Assembly (NCBI GenBank): GCA_035759745.1
Contig: DASTUF010000077.1
Coordinates: 1 to 64,000, forward strand
Direction: 5' to 3'
Source: CAMLHP01 sp035759745
Lineage (GTDB): Bacteria; Gemmatimonadota; Gemmatimonadetes; Gemmatimonadales; GWC2-71-9
DNA: 64,000 nucleotides
Part shown: piece by piece, positions 25,782 to 34,526 of the stretch
Position numbering within the stretch: position 1 is the first letter of the stretch
How the letters are laid out: the number at the start of each line of letters is the position of its first letter
Made by a program: the position numbers and the translations under genes
The notes under the pieces: generated by a model
Database searches by the model: none
Seen by the model: the letters and a program-made list of their open reading frames with translations, nothing else
What the model was told of the DNA's origin: nothing

Positions 25782-26498
25782 ATGACCGTTGACCTGCTGG
25801 CCATCGCCGCCCATCGCGACGATGTGGAACTCACCTGCGGGGGCACCCTGATCCGCGCGGTGGACCAGGGCTACTCCACCGGTATCCTCGACCTGACCCA
25901 GGGCGAGACCGGCACCCGCGGCAGCGCCGAGCTGCGCGCCGCGGAAGCGGCGAAGGCCGCCGCAGTGATGGGCGTGGCTGAGCGACGCAACGCCGAGCTC
26001 CCCGACGCCCATCTGGCCAACACCGACGCCATGCGGCGGGTGGTGGTCGAGCACATCCGCTCCTTCGCACCCAGGGTGGTGATTCTGCCGTACGCGGTGG
26101 GTCGGCATCCCGACCATCGGATCGCGTCCGAGCTGGGCCGGGACGCCTGCTTCCTCGCCGGGCTGGCCCGCTACGACGCCGCCGGCGAGCCGCACCGGCC
26201 CCACAAAATCCTGTACGCCCTCGCCTATCGGGAGGATCCGGTAGCGCCCACCTTCGTAGTGGAAATTTCCGAGCAATTCGAGCGCAAGATGCAGGCGATC
26301 CGGTGCTACGCCAGCCAGTTTGACGGGGCCAAGGCGGCCGGCGAGATCTTCCCCACCGGCCAGGACCTGTACTCCCTGGTCGAGGCCCAGGGACGGCGCT
26401 ACGGATCCCTCATCCGGCGAGCCTTCGGCGAGCCCTATTTCACCCCGGAGACCATGCTGGTGGACGACGTCGTCGGACTCCAGGTCCAGAGTATGTAG
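25782..26498 (+). CDS. bshB1: BshB1-like N-acetylglucosaminyl-malate deacetylase (PIG-L fold)
   Basis: 238 residues. The LmbE/PIG-L zinc site is AHRDDVELTCGG near residue 10 (normally AHPDDVE, so Pro is replaced by Arg while His-Asp-Asp stay) and GRHPDHRIASEL near 105. ILDLTQGETGTRGS and CYASQFDGAKA further mark the BshB1 branch. BshB1 deacetylates GlcNAc-malate in bacillithiol synthesis, so the organism may make bacillithiol or a relative; bshA and bshC are not in the window. The start has a weak upstream signal (GAGTATGACCGAGA). It is followed after 17 nt by the cysteine desulfurase gene, a natural partner in thiol metabolism. Confidence 0.85.
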   Translation: MTVDLLAIAAHRDDVELTCGGTLIRAVDQGYSTGILDLTQGETGTRGSAELRAAEAAKAAAVMGVAERRNAELPDAHLANTDAMRRVVVEHIRSFAPRVVILPYAVGRHPDHRIASELGRDACFLAGLARYDAAGEPHRPHKILYALAYREDPVAPTFVVEISEQFERKMQAIRCYASQFDGAKAAGEIFPTGQDLYSLVEAQGRRYGSLIRRAFGEPYFTPETMLVDDVVGLQVQSM

Positions 26499-26515
26499 CG
26501 CTATATTCCGGGTCC

Positions 26516-27694
26516 ATGTCCACAGCCCACGTTTACCTCGATCACGCGGCCACCACCCCGGTACGGCCCGAAGTGCTGGACGCGATGCTGCCCTACCTGG
26601 GCAGCCAGAGCTTCGGGAACCCCTCCAGCGCCCACCGTTTCGGCCGGGCGGCCCGGGCCGGGCTGGAACAGGCCCGCCGGGAAGTCGCCGCGGCGCTCGG
26701 CGCCGAGCCCAACCAGATCATCTTCACCTCCGGTGGCACCGAGGCCGACAACCTGGCGGTGGTCGGCTCGGCGCTTGCGGCCCGGGACCGGGGCCAGCCG
26801 ATGGTGGCGTGCGTTTCCGCCATCGAGCACAAGGCGGTGCTGGCAGCGGCGCACCACGTGGTGCACCTCGGCGGCAAGGAAGTGATCCTCCCGGTGGGCA
26901 GCGACGGCGTGCTGGACCTCGACGCGCTCGACCGGGCGCTGGCGGGGCACCCAGCGGTAGTATCGGTGATGTGGGTGAACAACGAGGTCGGCGTGGTGCA
27001 GCCGGTCAAGGCCATCGCCGACCGATGTTGCGACGCCGGCACCGCCTTTCACACCGACGCGGTCCAGGCCTTCGGCAAGGAGCCGGTCTCCGTCGCCGAC
27101 TTCGAGTGCACCTTCCTGACCATCTCCGGCCACAAGATCGGCGCGCCCAAGGGCATCGGCGCGCTGGTGGTGCGCGACCGCAAGGCGGTGGAAGCCATCA
27201 TCCATGGCGGTGGCCAGCAATTCGGCATCCGGCCGGGCACCGAGAACGTCGCGGGCGCAGTGGCGCTGGGTCGGGCGGCGCAGCTGGCGGTGGCGGAACG
27301 TGAGGCCGAGCGTGGCCGGCTCACCCAACTGCGCGACGACCTGATCGCCCGGCTCCGGGCGGCGGTGCCCGACATCCGCGTCTCGGTGGAGTCGTCGGCA
27401 CGGGCGGTCAACATAGTGAGCATATCGGTGCCCGGTGCCGAGAGCGAAGCGATGCTGATGCATCTGGATCTGGCCGGCGTTGCGGTGTCGGGCGGGTCCG
27501 CCTGCTCCACCGGGGCAGTCGAGCCGTCGCATGTGCTCATGGCGATGGGGGTGCCCCGCGAACTTGCGCTCGGCACGCTCCGCTTCAGCCTGGGGCACGA
27601 CTCCAGCGAGGCGGACATCGAGCGCGCCGCAGAAGTCTTTCCCGGTGTGGTCGCCAAGGTGCGCAAGCTGTCGGAGGTGCTGGGCCGTGCGTGA
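26516..27694 (+). CDS. cysteine desulfurase (IscS/NifS type)
   Basis: 392 residues of fold-type I aminotransferase. YLDHAATTPVRPEVLDAM opens the protein, FTSGGTEADNLAV binds PLP phosphate, the Schiff-base Lys is in TISGHKIGAPKGIGALVV (about 205), and the persulfide Cys lies in GGSACSTGAVEPSHVL (about 325). It removes sulfur from cysteine for transfer to acceptors. Its last 8 nt overlap the mnmA GTG start, so it probably feeds sulfur into tRNA thiolation as IscS does for MnmA. Confidence 0.95.
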   Translation: MSTAHVYLDHAATTPVRPEVLDAMLPYLGSQSFGNPSSAHRFGRAARAGLEQARREVAAALGAEPNQIIFTSGGTEADNLAVVGSALAARDRGQPMVACVSAIEHKAVLAAAHHVVHLGGKEVILPVGSDGVLDLDALDRALAGHPAVVSVMWVNNEVGVVQPVKAIADRCCDAGTAFHTDAVQAFGKEPVSVADFECTFLTISGHKIGAPKGIGALVVRDRKAVEAIIHGGGQQFGIRPGTENVAGAVALGRAAQLAVAEREAERGRLTQLRDDLIARLRAAVPDIRVSVESSARAVNIVSISVPGAESEAMLMHLDLAGVAVSGGSACSTGAVEPSHVLMAMGVPRELALGTLRFSLGHDSSEADIERAAEVFPGVVAKVRKLSEVLGRA

Positions 27695-28760
27695 GAAGGT
27701 GCTGGTGGCGATGAGTGGCGGCGTGGACAGCTCGGTGGCCGCGGCGCGCCTGGTGGAACAGGGCTACGAGGTGGTGGGTGCCACCATGAAGCTCTTCTGC
27801 CATGGCGGCGACGTGCCCGACCGGCCCTGCTGCTCGCTCGACTCGATCAACGATGCCCGCGATGTGGCCAGCAAGCTCGGCATTCCGCACTATGTGCTGA
27901 ACCTGGAAGACCGCTTCTCCCTCCACGTCATCCAGAACTTCGTGAGTGAGTATTCCCGGGGGCGCACACCCATCCCCTGCGTGCGCTGCAATTCGTTCAC
28001 CAAGTTCCGCGACCTGCTGGCGCACGCCGACGCGCTGGGCTGCGATCACATAGCGACCGGTCACTATGCGATCGCGCGCGACGGCGCGCTGTATCGGGGC
28101 CGCGACCGGGCCAAGGACCAGGCCTACTTCCTGTGGGGCATTGACCGCGCGGTGGTGGCGCGGATGCTGACCCCGGTGGGCGAACTCTCCAAGGCGGAGA
28201 CTCGCGCCCTCGCCCGCCAGCTGGGGCTCGCCACCGCGGACAAGCCCGAGTCGGTCGAGATCTGCTTCGTGCCCGACGACGACTACGCCGGCGTGCTCGA
28301 GCGCCACCTGCCCGCCGATGCCCCGGCGCTCGCGCCAGGGCCGCTGGTCACGGTCGGCGGCGACGTCGTGGGTGAGCATGATGGCTTTGCCCGCTACACC
28401 ATCGGCCAGCGGCGCGGGCTGCCGGGGGGCGCCAGTTCGGCGCGTTATGTGGTGGAGATTCGGCCCCACACCCGGGAAGTCGTGATCGGCGACGCCGAGG
28501 ACCTCGAGGGCTGGAGCATCGGCCTCGAGGAGGTCAACTGGCTGGCGCAACCGCTGGCGGAAGGCGACCGCTGCCAGGTCCAGGCTCGGCACCGGGCCCG
28601 CGCCGTGCCGGCCGTTGTCGTCGAGTCGGGGACACATGGGCTGCGGCTCAAGCTCGACGAGCCGGTCCGGGCGGTGACGCCGGGGCAGTCGGGCGTGCTG
28701 TTTGCTGCGGACGACCAGGTGCTGGGTGGTGGTGTGATCTTCAAGGAGGGCCAACCATGA
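27687..28760 (+). CDS. mnmA: tRNA-specific 2-thiouridylase MnmA
   Basis: 357 residues from GTG 27687. The PP-loop ATP site is SGGVDSSVAAARL; the catalytic Cys pair is in FCHGGDVPDRPCCSLDSIND and later ESVEICFVPDDDY. RGRTPIPCVRCNSFTKF and CDHIATGHYA contact tRNA and adenylate. MnmA adenylates and thiolates uridine 34 of Lys, Glu and Gln tRNAs, using persulfide from a desulfurase, here encoded directly upstream with an 8-nt overlap. Its TGA overlaps the following ATG (ATGA). Confidence 0.96.
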   Translation: MREKVLVAMSGGVDSSVAAARLVEQGYEVVGATMKLFCHGGDVPDRPCCSLDSINDARDVASKLGIPHYVLNLEDRFSLHVIQNFVSEYSRGRTPIPCVRCNSFTKFRDLLAHADALGCDHIATGHYAIARDGALYRGRDRAKDQAYFLWGIDRAVVARMLTPVGELSKAETRALARQLGLATADKPESVEICFVPDDDYAGVLERHLPADAPALAPGPLVTVGGDVVGEHDGFARYTIGQRRGLPGGASSARYVVEIRPHTREVVIGDAEDLEGWSIGLEEVNWLAQPLAEGDRCQVQARHRARAVPAVVVESGTHGLRLKLDEPVRAVTPGQSGVLFAADDQVLGGGVIFKEGQP

Positions 28761-29125
28761 CCTTTCTGGTACGCCTGCTGGTCAACACCGCAGCGCTGTT
28801 CGTCGCGGCCTGGCTCGTCCCCGGCATCCGGCATGACGGCAGCCTGCTCAACCTGCTGATCGTCGCCTTGCTCTTCGGGCTGGTGAACAGCCTGCTGCGG
28901 CCCCTCCTCACGCTGCTGACCTGCCCGCTGATCCTGCTGACGCTGGGACTGTTCTCGTTGGTAATCAACGCGCTGATGCTGATGGTCACCGGATGGCTGA
29001 GCGGCCAGCTGGGGCTGGGCTTTCACGTGGATGGCTTCTGGGCGGCCTTCGTCGGCGGGCTGATAGTCGGGCTGGTGAGCGTGGCGCTCTCCCTCGTCGT
29101 GCACGACGAGGGGAAGCACGACTAG
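28757..29125 (+). CDS. small four-helix membrane protein (phage holin superfamily IV / DUF360-like)
   Basis: 122 residues with four predicted transmembrane helices: LVNTAALFVAAWLVPGI, LLIVALLFGLVNSLL, PLILLTLGLFSLVINALML and FVGGLIVGLVSVALSLV. The PLLTLLTCPLILLTLGLF stretch is diagnostic of the family, which is common in non-phage genomes and has no settled function. Translationally coupled to mnmA by ATGA. It ends tail to tail with dnaJ, the two stops overlapping within CTAG (29122-29125). Confidence 0.88.
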   Translation: MTFLVRLLVNTAALFVAAWLVPGIRHDGSLLNLLIVALLFGLVNSLLRPLLTLLTCPLILLTLGLFSLVINALMLMVTGWLSGQLGLGFHVDGFWAAFVGGLIVGLVSVALSLVVHDEGKHD

Positions 29126-30204
29126 TGCGGCAGGCCCGCCTTCTCGGCGAACTCCTTTAGTGCTGCTTCCGATGCGCTGGAAAGTTTCTCCGGCAGCGTC
29201 ACGCTGACTTCCACCAGCTGGTCTCCCCGCCGTCCGTTCTTCTCGATCCCCTGCCCCTTGATGCGGAACTTCCGTCCCGGCTGGGTGCCGGGCGGCACTC
29301 TCAGCAACACCTGCTTCCCTTCCAGCGTCCGGACCTTGAGCCGGGTGCCGAGAATCGCCTGGACCATGTTCAGCGGAACTTCGCAGTGGACATCCAGGCC
29401 GTCGCGCCGGAAGAACCGATCCGCCTGAACCTGAAAGGTGATGATGAGGTCGCCCGCCGGCGTGCCGCTCGCACCGGACTGGCCCTGGCCCTTCAGCCGC
29501 ACCCGGTCGCCCGGCTCGGTGGCAGCGGGCACGGTGATCAGCACCCGGCGTTCGGTGCGCACCTGTCCCGCGCCTCGACAGGTGGGGCACGGTACCGACG
29601 GCACCTTGCCCCGGCCGCGGCAGCGGGGGCAGGGCCGGTTGACGGTAAACGTCCCCTGCCCAAACGCGATGGTGCCCCTGCCCTTGCACTCGGGACAGGT
29701 GTCGAGCGTGGCGCCGGGTGCGGCACCGCTGCCCTTGCAGGTGACGCACGGCTCGGTGACGGGGAGCGTGACCGGCACCTTCCCGCCCAGCGCCGCTACC
29801 CGAAACGGCACCTCGACCACCGCCTCGAGGGTCTCACCCCGGACGTCCTCTCGGCGACCCTTGCCGAAAATGGACGAGAAGATGTCGCCCAGCCCGAAGT
29901 TGCCGAGATCGCCGAACTCGACTTCGTCCTGCTGATACGATCCCCTGCCACCCGCCGAGGGACGGCGCGCCGCCGCGTCGAATGCGCCCAGCCGACGCAT
30001 CTGGTCGTACTGCTTCCGCTTGGACCCATCGGACAGGGTGGCGTGCGCTTCGGAGATCTCCTTGAACCGCTCCGCCGCCTGGGCGTTGTCGGGGTTGGCG
30101 TCGGGATGGTACTGCTTGGCCAGCTTCCGGTACGCCTTCTTGATGTCGGCGGCGTTGGCGGAGTCGGGGACGCCGAGGACCTGGTAGAAGTCCTTCGCGG
30201 CCAC
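29122..30204 (-). CDS. dnaJ: DnaJ co-chaperone
   Basis: 360 residues with a GTG start. The J domain (about 4-68) has the HPD motif in KQYHPDANPDN. A Gly-rich stretch follows, then four zinc-binding repeats CVTCKGSG, CPECKGRG, CPRCRGRG and CPTCRGAG (about 150-220) and the C-terminal substrate-binding domains (GDLIITFQVQADRFFRRDGL). It stimulates DnaK ATPase and delivers unfolded proteins. grpE lies one base upstream, so the two are co-expressed; dnaK is not in the window. Confidence 0.96.
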   Translation of the reverse strand: MAAKDFYQVLGVPDSANAADIKKAYRKLAKQYHPDANPDNAQAAERFKEISEAHATLSDGSKRKQYDQMRRLGAFDAAARRPSAGGRGSYQQDEVEFGDLGNFGLGDIFSSIFGKGRREDVRGETLEAVVEVPFRVAALGGKVPVTLPVTEPCVTCKGSGAAPGATLDTCPECKGRGTIAFGQGTFTVNRPCPRCRGRGKVPSVPCPTCRGAGQVRTERRVLITVPAATEPGDRVRLKGQGQSGASGTPAGDLIITFQVQADRFFRRDGLDVHCEVPLNMVQAILGTRLKVRTLEGKQVLLRVPPGTQPGRKFRIKGQGIEKNGRRGDQLVEVSVTLPEKLSSASEAALKEFAEKAGLPH

Positions 30205-30205
30205 G

Positions 30206-30745
30206 CTACGCCTGGCCCTGGTCCGCGAACACCTGCACCCGCGCGGGCCGCACCAGCGTACCCTTGAACCGGTAGCCCGGCTGGAAGGTTGCGCTCACCT
30301 CATGGTCCCGGCTGGCGTCGGGTGCGGGGAGGGTGGAAACCGCCTCGTGCTCTTCCGGATTGAAGGGCTGGCCGGCGGGGTCGATCCGTTCGACGCCGGC
30401 GGATTCCAGCTCCTTCCGGAACTTCCGGTCGATCAGCGTAACGGCCTCCCGCAGCGACTCGGCCGATGTGGCGGTCTCGCCCTCGGCCAGCCGGTCGAGG
30501 TCGTCCAGCACGTCCAGCAGCCGGCTGATGAAGGCGGCCTGGGCGCGGTCGCTCAGCTCCAGCCGCTCACGGCTCACCCGCTTGCGGAAGTTGTCGAACT
30601 CGGCGGCCAGCCGGAGGTGGCGGTCGCGAACCTCGTCCAGCTCGCGTTCAAGGCGCTGCACGGCCTGGTCGGCCGGCTCCATGGGCAGGGAGGCGGGCGC
30701 CGCTTCGGCCGGGTCGGGCATGTCGTTCAGAAAGTCGTCCTGCAC
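30206..30745 (-). CDS. grpE: GrpE nucleotide-exchange factor
   Basis: 179 residues. An acidic N-terminus and a long coiled coil (about 25-75, VQRLERELDEVRDRHLRLAA, then EFDNFRKRVSRE) precede the compact beta domain with GVERIDPAGQPFNPEEHEAV and VRPARVQVF. GrpE releases ADP from DnaK. It precedes dnaJ by a single base. No HrcA-type CIRCE operator was found upstream. Confidence 0.95.
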   Translation of the reverse strand: MQDDFLNDMPDPAEAAPASLPMEPADQAVQRLERELDEVRDRHLRLAAEFDNFRKRVSRERLELSDRAQAAFISRLLDVLDDLDRLAEGETATSAESLREAVTLIDRKFRKELESAGVERIDPAGQPFNPEEHEAVSTLPAPDASRDHEVSATFQPGYRFKGTLVRPARVQVFADQGQA

Positions 30746-30802
30746 GGCTCACTCGGGGTTCGGAATGGCCGGAATTTAGCAGGGTTCGGGGGATTGGGGG
30801 AC

Positions 30803-30836
30803 GGCTCGGCGGCTGCGCTTTCCCTGTCGCCGAGCC
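30803..30836. terminator. 9-bp hairpin between cinA and grpE
   Basis: GGCTCGGCG (30803-30811) pairs exactly with CGCCGAGCC (30828-30836) across a 16-nt loop. It lies downstream of the cinA stop and upstream of grpE. There is no T tract, so it could be a Rho-assisted terminator for cinA or a chance structure of this GC-rich gap. Confidence 0.4.
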
Positions 30837-30865
30837 GATCATGTGGGTATGGCCGCTTCGCTCTA

Positions 30866-32116
30866 CTACTCCCGTAGCCGCTCCCACAGCAGGAACAGCG
30901 CCCGCTGGGCCGCCCGTGCCCGCACCTCGTAGCGCGAACCCATGAATACGTTCGTCGACGCCCGCACTTCTCCTGCCATCGCCGTGGCGAACCAGACGGT
31001 GCCCACCGGCTTGTCGGGCGTGGCGCCGCCGGGGCCGGCGATGCCGGTCACCGCAACCGACAAATCGCCACCCAGGGTAGCGAGCGCACCCACTGCCATG
31101 GCCCGCACCACCGGTTCGCTCACGGCGCCATGCTCCACGATCATCTCGGCCGGGACATCGAGCAGGGCAGTCTTGGATTCGTAGGAGTAGCACACCACGC
31201 CGCCCTCGAACACGTCGGAGCTGCCCGGTATCTCGGTGAGCCGCGCGCCGACCAGCCCTCCGGTGCAGGACTCGGCGACAGCCAGTCGGACGCCTCGTTC
31301 GCGGGCCCGCGCCAGCACCAGCGCCGCGAGATCGTCCTCGCCCTCTCCGTAAATGGCGTCGGCGGCATGGCTCCGGACCCGGGCCGCGCCCCACTCGAGC
31401 AATTGGTCCACCTCACTCGGCACCGCGTCCCATGCCGTGATCCGAAGGTCGACCCCCGACACGTTGGGCAGGTAGGCAAGGGTGAGCGGACCGATTGCGC
31501 GGTCCACGTCACCCAACCGCTCCGCGACCAGGCTCTCGGAGACGCCAGTGGTGCGCAGGGTGCGTGAGCGAATTATCCGGCCGCTGGATCGGGACCCGAG
31601 CCGGGGCAGCACCTCGGCCTGGAGCAGGTTCTTCATCTCTACCGGAACGCCGGGCAGCATGATCACCAGCCCGCTGGTGCCGTCCTGCAGTTGTCCCTCG
31701 AGCCAGATACCTGGGGCGGAGCCCCACTGGTTGGGCAGGACCGTGGCGCCCTCGGGGATCTCGGCCTGGGTGCGGTTGCTCTCGACCGGCGTCCTGCCGA
31801 CCCGCCGGTAGCGCTCCAGCAGGCGCTGCCAGAGGTCCTCCTGGAACATGATCGGCCGGCCGAAGAGCTCGGCGATCGCGCCCTTGGTCATGTCGTCGCG
31901 GGTGGGGCCGAGCCCGCCAGTGGTGATGACCGCCCCGGTGCGATGGATCGCCTCGGACACGGCGTCGCGAATGGCTTCGGGGGTGTCGGGGATCGAGGTG
32001 CGGCGGGGAATGCGCAGCCCGGCCGCGGCCAGCTGCTGGCCCAGCTCGGCTGCGTTGGTATCCACCGTAAAGCCGAGTAGCAGCTCCGTGCCGATGGTAA
32101 CGAGCTCAATCTTCAT
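30866..32116 (-). CDS. cinA: CinA family protein (NMN deamidase / MoaB-like)
   Basis: 416 residues from ATG 32116 (MKIELVTIGTELLLGFTVDT). The N-terminal MoaB/MogA-like domain has TGGLGPTRDDMTKGAIAELF, and the C-terminal amidohydrolase domain (from about 255) has LAVAESCTGGLVGARLTEIP, GGVVCYSYESK and AVTGIAGPGGATPDKPVGTV. The two-domain form recycles NMN in NAD metabolism and was first described as competence-induced. The gene ends 120 nt before grpE. Confidence 0.94.
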   Translation of the reverse strand: MKIELVTIGTELLLGFTVDTNAAELGQQLAAAGLRIPRRTSIPDTPEAIRDAVSEAIHRTGAVITTGGLGPTRDDMTKGAIAELFGRPIMFQEDLWQRLLERYRRVGRTPVESNRTQAEIPEGATVLPNQWGSAPGIWLEGQLQDGTSGLVIMLPGVPVEMKNLLQAEVLPRLGSRSSGRIIRSRTLRTTGVSESLVAERLGDVDRAIGPLTLAYLPNVSGVDLRITAWDAVPSEVDQLLEWGAARVRSHAADAIYGEGEDDLAALVLARARERGVRLAVAESCTGGLVGARLTEIPGSSDVFEGGVVCYSYESKTALLDVPAEMIVEHGAVSEPVVRAMAVGALATLGGDLSVAVTGIAGPGGATPDKPVGTVWFATAMAGEVRASTNVFMGSRYEVRARAAQRALFLLWERLRE

Positions 32117-32155
32117 GGGATGGGCTGGGAATGATCCACGGACCAGGGAGGTTTG

Positions 32156-32220
32156 CCACGAAGAGACGAAGGACACGAAAGGACCGAGTGAACCACGGAG
32201 CCACGGAGCACACGGAGAAA
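32156..32220. repeat. one-armed ACGAAGG/ACGGAG repeat
   Basis: ACGAAGAGACGAAGGACACG (from 32158) is followed by ACCACGGAGCCACGGAGCAC (from 32192). This is nearly the same phrase, in the same order, as the left arm at 24532-24583, but no complementary right arm follows. It fills the gap between pgsA and cinA, where the minus-strand transcript would read CTCCGTG units. Confidence 0.75.
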
Positions 32221-32251
32221 AGCCGGTGATGAAATCACACTCGAACCAGGC

Positions 32252-32962
32252 CTAGCGCAGCCGCTCGCTGATGAGCCGCCGGTAGCGGTACATGTACACC
32301 GCGAAGGAGTAGATGGTCAGGATCGCGGCGATGAAGAGCACGACGGTCACGAAGGTCCCGTGGAAGGTATTCCAGAAGTCGGCGAGGCGGCTCTTCTCCC
32401 AGCCCAGCGGCCGGCGGGCATCGCGGAAGGCGAACCAGAGCATGATGGCGCCGATGAAGATGTTCTGGAACACGGCCTTGAGCTTGCCCTCGTTGCCGGC
32501 GGCGATCACCACGCCCTTGCGCTGGGCGTACCAGCGGAAGCCGGTCATGGCCAGCTCCCGGCCGATGAGCAGAAGGCAGACCCAGAGCGGGATGCTGCCC
32601 CATACAGGGATGTCGTAGAGATCGTGCCTGGTGCGCGAAATCCAGTAGATCGGGATCAGCGTCGCGAAAAGCAGCAGCTTGTCGGCGATGGGGTCGAGCA
32701 GCTTGCCGAGGTCCGACACCAGGCCCCGGCTCCGGGCGAGGTAGCCGTCGAACACATCGCTTATCGCGGCGATGATGAACACCACGAAGCAGACCAGCTT
32801 GGGCCAGTAGCCATCGATGAACGGCAGCAGCGCGATGACCGGGGTAAAGCAGATCCGGACGACGGTGATGATGTTGGGGAGGGTCCAGACAGTCCGCGGC
32901 TGCGCCCGGCGCTCGAGGATGACGTCGGGCGATGGATCAGCTGGCTGGTCGGGCTGGTTCAT
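32252..32962 (-). CDS. pgsA: CDP-diacylglycerol--glycerol-3-phosphate 3-phosphatidyltransferase
   Basis: 236 residues. The CDP-alcohol phosphotransferase signature is complete: DGYLARSRGLVSDLGKLLDP followed by IADK (residues about 68-91). Several transmembrane helices surround it (ITVVRICFTPVIALLPF, LVCFVVFIIAAISDVF, FVTVVLFIAAILTIYSFAVY). The enzyme makes phosphatidylglycerol phosphate at the inner membrane. A Pro/Asp-rich N-terminal extension of about 25 residues precedes the domain. No promoter was identified. Confidence 0.93.
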   Translation of the reverse strand: MNQPDQPADPSPDVILERRAQPRTVWTLPNIITVVRICFTPVIALLPFIDGYWPKLVCFVVFIIAAISDVFDGYLARSRGLVSDLGKLLDPIADKLLLFATLIPIYWISRTRHDLYDIPVWGSIPLWVCLLLIGRELAMTGFRWYAQRKGVVIAAGNEGKLKAVFQNIFIGAIMLWFAFRDARRPLGWEKSRLADFWNTFHGTFVTVVLFIAAILTIYSFAVYMYRYRRLISERLR

Positions 32963-32992
32963 GTGAACACCACTGGCGTATGAAGCACAGTC

Positions 32993-34267
32993 CTAATCTA
33001 CATTCCCAGGAAGGGCGAGGACACGCAAGATTTCTGACCCATCGGAACGTTCCCAACGACCGAGTACGGAGCCATCTCGCGCGGCCAGGAGATCGGAACC
33101 AGGGGGCAGGGAGTACCGGACGACATTGCCAGACACCGGATCCCAGCGGATCCAGTCCTCACGGGGGTCGTCCGGCCTCCGGAAGAGCCTGAGCCAGAGC
33201 CTGTCCCGGTTATCCACGAGCGACGCCCCGTCCAGCGCCGGAGTCCGGTCCGGAACGTCCGGAAACGCCCGATACCTCTCCGCCGCCGCCTCGCGCGCCC
33301 TGGATGAGGACATTGCCGCCATTGCGGCCACCCTGGCCCGCGCGACGATCGCGTCGGTAAGCCGGTGGCGTGGAAGCCGACCTCGGAGCAGCGCTCGGGT
33401 GCGCCCCTGGTCGTCGAGCGCTGCTATGTGCAGCGAATCGGACTGTCCCAGGAAGAGCAAGCGGGTGCCGACGGAAACCATGGCCCGCCTTCCAAACTCG
33501 CGAGGCACCCGCCCATACGCTCGCTCGCCGTTGCGCAGCCGGCCGCTACTTGGCACTACGGACCAGTCATCAAGAAGTAACGGCCCTATCCGCTGCCATT
33601 CCTCGCGACCGGCCGAGCCGATGTACACCAATGCGGTGTCGAACTCAACTCGGACTGGACCCTGTGCCCCCAGCGGCGTCAGCACCTGGTGCAGCACAAC
33701 TCGTCCCGATCTGAACACACCCGCGACGCCAGCGCCGGGCAAGTCTCCTGGCATGATGAGGGTGCTGTCGGCGAGGGGCGCCCCAATGCGGTTGAATCGG
33801 GTCACCCGCCGGGCGCGGATGTCATAAGTGTACAGCGTCGTATCCGGGCCAGTGCCGAGCCACCCGAGGATCTCGAGCTCGCCAGGCCCACTGCCCCGCC
33901 TGCCGGCGAGCGATGGGATTCTGCCGGGCCGTGCGTAAATCGACAACCGGTATTCGCCGGCGTGGCCGACGACGAGTGTGCCGTCCTCGAGCCAGGCCGC
34001 GCCATTTACCATCGTCCATGGATGCTCGGGGTGCGCGATCAGCTCCGCGGCACCAGCGGTATCGAGGACCTCGATGTCAGCCGGCAGCCAGTTCAGCTCC
34101 GAGATCAGCACCCCAGCGCTGTCGCGAATGAGAATCCCGCGCTGGGCATCGACCGACGTGGCGGCGTCCGGGCCCGTTCGGAGTGCTGACCGCATTGACC
34201 ATAGAAGCGCTGCCGCAACCACGCCCACGATGGCGACCGCCAGCCAGATCACGACCCGCCGGTGCAT
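32993..34267 (-). CDS. membrane-anchored six-bladed beta-propeller-like protein
   Basis: 424 residues from ATG 34267; an earlier in-frame ATG would add 16 hydrophilic residues before the helix. One N-terminal transmembrane helix (VVIWLAVAIVGVVAAALLW) and then a periplasmic domain of repeated strands with the GSGPGELEILG motif of 6-bladed, NHL-like propellers, which bacteria of this group encode in many copies. Strand signatures include TTLYTYDIRARRVTRFNRIG and DRLWLRLFRRPDDPREDWIR. No catalytic residues are evident, and ligand or partner is unknown. It is transcribed with pgsA downstream. Confidence 0.75.
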   Translation of the reverse strand: MHRRVVIWLAVAIVGVVAAALLWSMRSALRTGPDAATSVDAQRGILIRDSAGVLISELNWLPADIEVLDTAGAAELIAHPEHPWTMVNGAAWLEDGTLVVGHAGEYRLSIYARPGRIPSLAGRRGSGPGELEILGWLGTGPDTTLYTYDIRARRVTRFNRIGAPLADSTLIMPGDLPGAGVAGVFRSGRVVLHQVLTPLGAQGPVRVEFDTALVYIGSAGREEWQRIGPLLLDDWSVVPSSGRLRNGERAYGRVPREFGRRAMVSVGTRLLFLGQSDSLHIAALDDQGRTRALLRGRLPRHRLTDAIVARARVAAMAAMSSSRAREAAAERYRAFPDVPDRTPALDGASLVDNRDRLWLRLFRRPDDPREDWIRWDPVSGNVVRYSLPPGSDLLAARDGSVLGRWERSDGSEILRVLALPGNVD

Positions 34268-34318
34268 CACGCCGCCTCCTTCGCTCAGGTCATCGGTTTC
34301 GCGTCCCAACGGCATATT

Positions 34319-34516
34319 CTATGGCGAATGCCGCACCGGCACGCGCTCGCAGCCGACGAAATCCATCGTCGAGGACGATTCCGGGGTACCCAATCTCATC
34401 GAATCGGAATTGTGGGACACTACGGAGCCGAGCAACGTGAGAATTGGAGCTGGCCCGCCTGCAGAGGGATCGCGGCCGCAAGCAGCAAGTGCAACTGCCG
34501 CAAGCACGCAAACCAC
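34319..34516 (-). CDS. possible small lipoprotein or lipoprotein remnant
   Basis: GTG at 34516 follows GGAGGGGC and reads VVCVLAAVALAACGRDPSAG, a hydrophobic stretch ending in a lipobox-like Cys but lacking the positive n-region. Only about 50 residues follow (TLLGSVVSHNSDSMRLGTPE). It begins 10 nt after the mglA-like stop, in the same direction. It could be a genuine small lipoprotein, or the leftover head of a larger secreted protein whose body was lost in the 259-nt gap. Confidence 0.35.
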   Translation of the reverse strand: MVCVLAAVALAACGRDPSAGGPAPILTLLGSVVSHNSDSMRLGTPESSSTMDFVGCERVPVRHSP

Positions 34517-34526
34517 GCCCCTCCGG

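Noticed and set aside
30746..30865. CIRCE/HrcA operator controlling grpE-dnaJ
   Set aside because: The inverted repeat at 30803-30836 is GC-rich with a 16-nt loop and does not match TTAGCACTC-N9-GAGTGCTAA; it lies closer to the cinA end.
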